DNA from: Clostridioides sp. ES-S-0010-02
GTDB lineage: Bacteria; Bacillota; Clostridia; Peptostreptococcales; Peptostreptococcaceae
Length of the DNA stretch: 64,000 nucleotides
Assembly: GCA_020641055.1 (NCBI GenBank)
Contig: CP067345.1
Coordinates: 3,527,317 to 3,591,316 of the forward strand
Direction of reading: 5' to 3'
Shown: positions 61,644 to 64,000 of the stretch, piece after piece
Layout of the letters: each line of letters begins with the position of its first letter
Numbering within the stretch: the first letter of the stretch is position 1
The notes under the pieces: generated by a model
What the model was told of the DNA's origin: nothing
What the model saw: the letters and a program-made list of their open reading frames with translations, nothing else
The model's database searches: none
Position numbers and translations under genes: made by a program

Positions 61644-62254
61644 ATTCCTATCCCCTTTTTTTGATTTTTAAAATCCCCCAGGTGACTGACTTCATGTCAT
61701 AAAATAATAAAATAAATGCTTTCTAAGTTGATTATATACTAATTTTCAGCACTTTGCTCTAGATTTAAATATTTTTTTAACAAAATTAGATAATACATAA
61801 AAATTTTATTTTTAATACCTAATTTAAGTTAATTTAACTACTCATTTTTGGCTATTTTTTAATACTTGAGCCTACTTTTTTGATACTTTAGTTTAATTAA
61901 ATTATGTTTTGATTTTTTTAAATCAATTTTGAATTATTTCTAGTCAATTTTTTGATATTATATCTTATTTGTGTGTTTATTATTTCTCACTACTTTTTTG
62001 GACTTGTTACAGATTTTTACTCCCTATACCATAATTAGTAAAAACTTCTTAGAATAGCATTTTTTGGACTAATTTTTTGAAATTTTTTTATTTTTCTTAC
62101 TTTAATATTAATTATAGCTTCAAATTGAACATTTGTATATATTCATTTGAAGCTATAATTATTTTTTATATAAAATTTTTTTAATATTGCATTAATTTAG
62201 ATACTATGACTACATTTTATCTTTTAACGCATTTATTTTACACACTTAATGTTT
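61644..62254. other. Long AT-rich upstream region of cooS
   Basis: No gene is visible. On the minus strand a TATAAT lies at about 61729-61734 without a good -35. An imperfect dyad TGACTTCATGTCA is at 61687-61699. GGGGGATTTTAAAAATC lies just after it. A 16-bp inverted repeat lies at 62110-62160. The length would allow an upstream regulatory RNA, which I cannot demonstrate. Confidence 0.4.
62110..62160. repeat. 16-bp inverted repeat downstream of ptb
   Basis: AATTATAGCTTCAAAT (62110-62125) pairs with 62145-62160; loop 19. It lies about 95 bases after the ptb stop. A T6 run follows on the plus strand only. It may end the ptb transcript or a plus-strand transcript. Confidence 0.65.
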
Positions 62255-63166
62255 TTATTTCATACTTTTAGCTACAATAGCTCCATACGCAATAGAGTAC
62301 AATTTAGATTCATGTGAATCAGCTCTTGATACTAAAACTATAGGAGCTTTTGCGCCCATAATTATACCTGCTGATTTAGAATCTGCCATGTATGTAAAGG
62401 CTTTTCCTATGCCATTACCAACTTCTATTGTTGGAACCAACATAATATCTACATCTCCAGATACTTCACTTTTAAATCCTTTTATCTCACTAGCTTCTTT
62501 TGAAACTGCTAAGTCAAAAGCTAAAGGACCTTCTACAATTACATTATCTCCAAATTCTCCTGCTTGACAAGCTTTTGCTAGCATATCTGCATCTACAGTA
62601 GCTTGCATTTTAGGATTTACTTTTTCCTTAGCTGCTAAGCATGCAACTTTTACAGTTTCCATACCTAAAGCTTTTGCTGCTTTTATAGAATTTTTTAATA
62701 TCTTTGCCTTTTGTTCATAGTCAGGAGCTATATTCATTCCTCCATCTGTAGTTATCAATAGCTTATGGTATCTTTCTAACTCATATACCATAACATGACT
62801 TAATAAACTATCAGTTCTAAGACCATAATCTTTATTTAACACTTCTTTCAAGATAACGGATGTATCTAATAAACCTTTCATTACAAAATCAGCTTCTTTA
62901 CTTGATACTAATTTAACTGCTATTTCAGCACAGTCTTTAATATCATCCTTGTCAATAATTTTAATTCCACCCAAATCAAATTCTATTTCTTTTGATATTT
63001 CTCTTATCTTTCCTTCATTTCCAACCAATATAGGAGTAATTATATTTCTTTCTACAGCATCCTTTATAGCCATTAAAACTTCTTTGTCGTGAGCTGCTGC
63101 TACAGAAAGTACTATTTTTTCTCCTCCTTTAAGCTGCTCTAAAATATCATCTAATTTCTTTATCAA
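62255..63166 (-). CDS. ptb: Phosphate butyryltransferase/acetyltransferase family protein
   Basis: Acyl-CoA:phosphate acyltransferase, 303 residues (Pta/Ptb family). VLSVAAAHDKEVLMAIKDA at the N-terminus, PILVGNEGKI, ADFVMKGLLDTSVILKEVL, TTDGGMNIAPDYEQK, and the C-terminal VPTIEVGNGIGKAFTYM with GAKAPIVLVSRADSHESKLYSIA are typical of Ptb. It converts butyryl-CoA to butyryl phosphate, but acetyl-CoA may also be accepted. TTG start at 63166 follows GGGAGGGG. No buk gene is adjacent in the window. Its location upstream of cooS suggests a role in disposing of acyl-CoA made by the pathway (inference). Confidence 0.88.
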   Translation of the reverse strand: MIKKLDDILEQLKGGEKIVLSVAAAHDKEVLMAIKDAVERNIITPILVGNEGKIREISKEIEFDLGGIKIIDKDDIKDCAEIAVKLVSSKEADFVMKGLLDTSVILKEVLNKDYGLRTDSLLSHVMVYELERYHKLLITTDGGMNIAPDYEQKAKILKNSIKAAKALGMETVKVACLAAKEKVNPKMQATVDADMLAKACQAGEFGDNVIVEGPLAFDLAVSKEASEIKGFKSEVSGDVDIMLVPTIEVGNGIGKAFTYMADSKSAGIIMGAKAPIVLVSRADSHESKLYSIAYGAIVAKSMK

Positions 63167-63363
63167 AAGTAACCCCTCCCTTATATATATTTAACTAAAT
63201 AATACCATATTTGATATGTCTTTTATCAATTTATTTTTTATGTTACAAAAAATTTGTACAACTAAAATCTGCTTTAATATTTAATTATTATAAATTCAAG
63301 ATACTTATGAAATATAATATTACAAATAGTAAATAAGAGTAAAAATACTTAGACAAAGTAAAT

Positions 63364-63400
63364 AAAAAAAGTGGTACAACATAATAAATGTTCTACCACT
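63364..63400 (-). terminator. Terminator of the TPR protein gene
   Basis: AGTGGTA-c-AACAT (63370-63382) pairs with ATGTT-c-TACCACT ending at 63400. On the minus strand T7 follows. It separates the TPR gene from ptb; 63167-63363 is AT-rich and holds the ptb promoter region. Confidence 0.85.
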
Positions 63401-63492
63401 CTTAATTAATAAAATTTAATAGCATCAGATAAAACTCGCTAGCATCAAATCTAACCTAATAAAGTAAAACCTAATAGAATCTAATAACATTC

Positions 63493-64000
63493 TTACTTAT
63501 TTATACCAAGCTCTCTTAAACAAGCAATCGTAATCTCATCCTGTGGATTTAATTCATAAGCTCTTTCTATATAGTAAGTTGCATCATCAATTTCACCATT
63601 GTTTAAGTAAGCCATACCTAAATTACAAAGAATTTCTGGGTCCTCTTTTATCTTAGCAGCTTGCTCAAAATACTCTATTGCTTTATCTAAATTATATTTA
63701 GAAGCTTCACAAAGCCCTAATTCAACTATAGCATCTACTTGCTTAGGTTTTATTACTAATATCTTCTCAAAATACATCTTAGCCTGCTCTATTTCGCCCA
63801 TACCCTTATATCCTAGCCCTATCATAAACAGCAAATTCCACCAATCCATATGTTCTTCTTCCAGTGGCAGTAATTTTTCTAATCCCTCTTTAAACTTACC
63901 ATGGAATATAAGTGTATATCCTTCTTCATACTGTACTTTAAAATCCATCTTTCCTAAATTTTCTTGTATCTCAGCCACTAAGTCAGCATCTAAACCTAAT
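63493..64000 (-). CDS. Tetratricopeptide-repeat protein, C-terminal part (partial)
   Basis: The frame is open to the edge of the window (LGLDADLVAEIQENLG... continues upstream), so this is the C-terminal ~168 residues of a longer protein; the GTG at 63978 has no SD and is probably internal. TPR units are visible: WNLLFMIGLGYKGMGEIEQAKMYFEKIL, AIVELGLCEASKYNLDKAIEYFEQAAKI, and ILCNLGMAYLNNGEIDDATYYIERAYEL, each with the helix-helix Gly/Ala/Tyr/Ala pattern. TPRs mediate protein contacts. Function unknown. Confidence 0.85.
   Translation of the reverse strand, partial: LGLDADLVAEIQENLGKMDFKVQYEEGYTLIFHGKFKEGLEKLLPLEEEHMDWWNLLFMIGLGYKGMGEIEQAKMYFEKILVIKPKQVDAIVELGLCEASKYNLDKAIEYFEQAAKIKEDPEILCNLGMAYLNNGEIDDATYYIERAYELNPQDEITIACLRELGINK

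Noticed and set aside
1-64000. CRISPR arrays, insertion sequences, prophage or integrase genes
   Set aside because: No spaced identical repeats, transposase motifs or phage genes were seen.

Overview
The window is AT-rich, low-GC Firmicute chromosome. Shine-Dalgarno (SD) sites are strong (GGAGG or GGGGGA). Gene content is that of a peptostreptococcal clostridium: a full Wood-Ljungdahl carbon-fixation cluster, cell-wall proteins with CWB2 repeats, a PilJ-type pilin, EAL-domain proteins, a T-box leader and an encoded tRNA-Ser. Protein sequences and gene order match Clostridioides difficile as I remember it (the CD0714 to CD0760 part of strain 630, read backwards). The species call is recognition, not a search. 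I see no prophage, transposase, rRNA or CRISPR array.

Layout. 1-5 kb: start of a DEAD-box RNA helicase (cut by the window edge), a cation/Ca2+ exchanger, then pyruvate formate-lyase and its activase. 5-14 kb: a surface and signalling block with a c-di-GMP phosphodiesterase, a repeat-rich CWB2 cell-wall protein, a secreted MucBP-like repeat protein, a FlxA-like coiled-coil gene broken by one in-frame stop, and a nitroreductase. 14-18 kb: pilJ, then iscS-thiI-crcB. 18-21 kb: a small RNA gene with C-rich loops, then an amino-acid ABC transporter behind a tandem T-box whose specifier reads as an arginine codon. 21-30 kb: a UvrD/PcrA-like helicase, a membrane c-di-GMP phosphodiesterase paired with an orphan solute-binding lipoprotein, and a second motA-motB stator pair. 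30.4-36 kb: tRNA-Ser(GCT), a DeoR regulator, EutH, a glycerol kinase and a PhnW-like aminotransferase. 36-39 kb: two small secreted proteins and a PHP-family phosphatase.

39.4-63 kb: the Wood-Ljungdahl region, all on the minus strand. Transcription order is ptb; cooS; cooC; fhs-fchA-folD-metV-metF-lpdA-acsF-acsD-acsC-acsE-acsB-gcvH; acsV-lipS2-lipS1-lipM; then cooT, a DUF3842 gene and a His-rich gene. Fhs, FchA, FolD and MetF/MetV make the methyl branch. AcsE and the corrinoid protein AcsCD carry the methyl group, with AcsV as reductive activator. CooS and AcsB make CO and acetyl-CoA. CooC, AcsF, CooT and probably the His-rich protein handle nickel. GcvH, LpdA, LipM and the LipS1/LipS2 pair form a lipoate module with no GcvP or GcvT beside it. 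Formate from PflB could feed Fhs.

Best leads: the CooT/DUF3842/His-rich nickel set with a possible attenuator in front; the lipoate module inside the carbon-fixation cluster; the C-rich-loop small RNA; the T-box whose second copy lacks Stem I; the EutH-GlpK-aminotransferase module; and the FlxA-like pseudogene.
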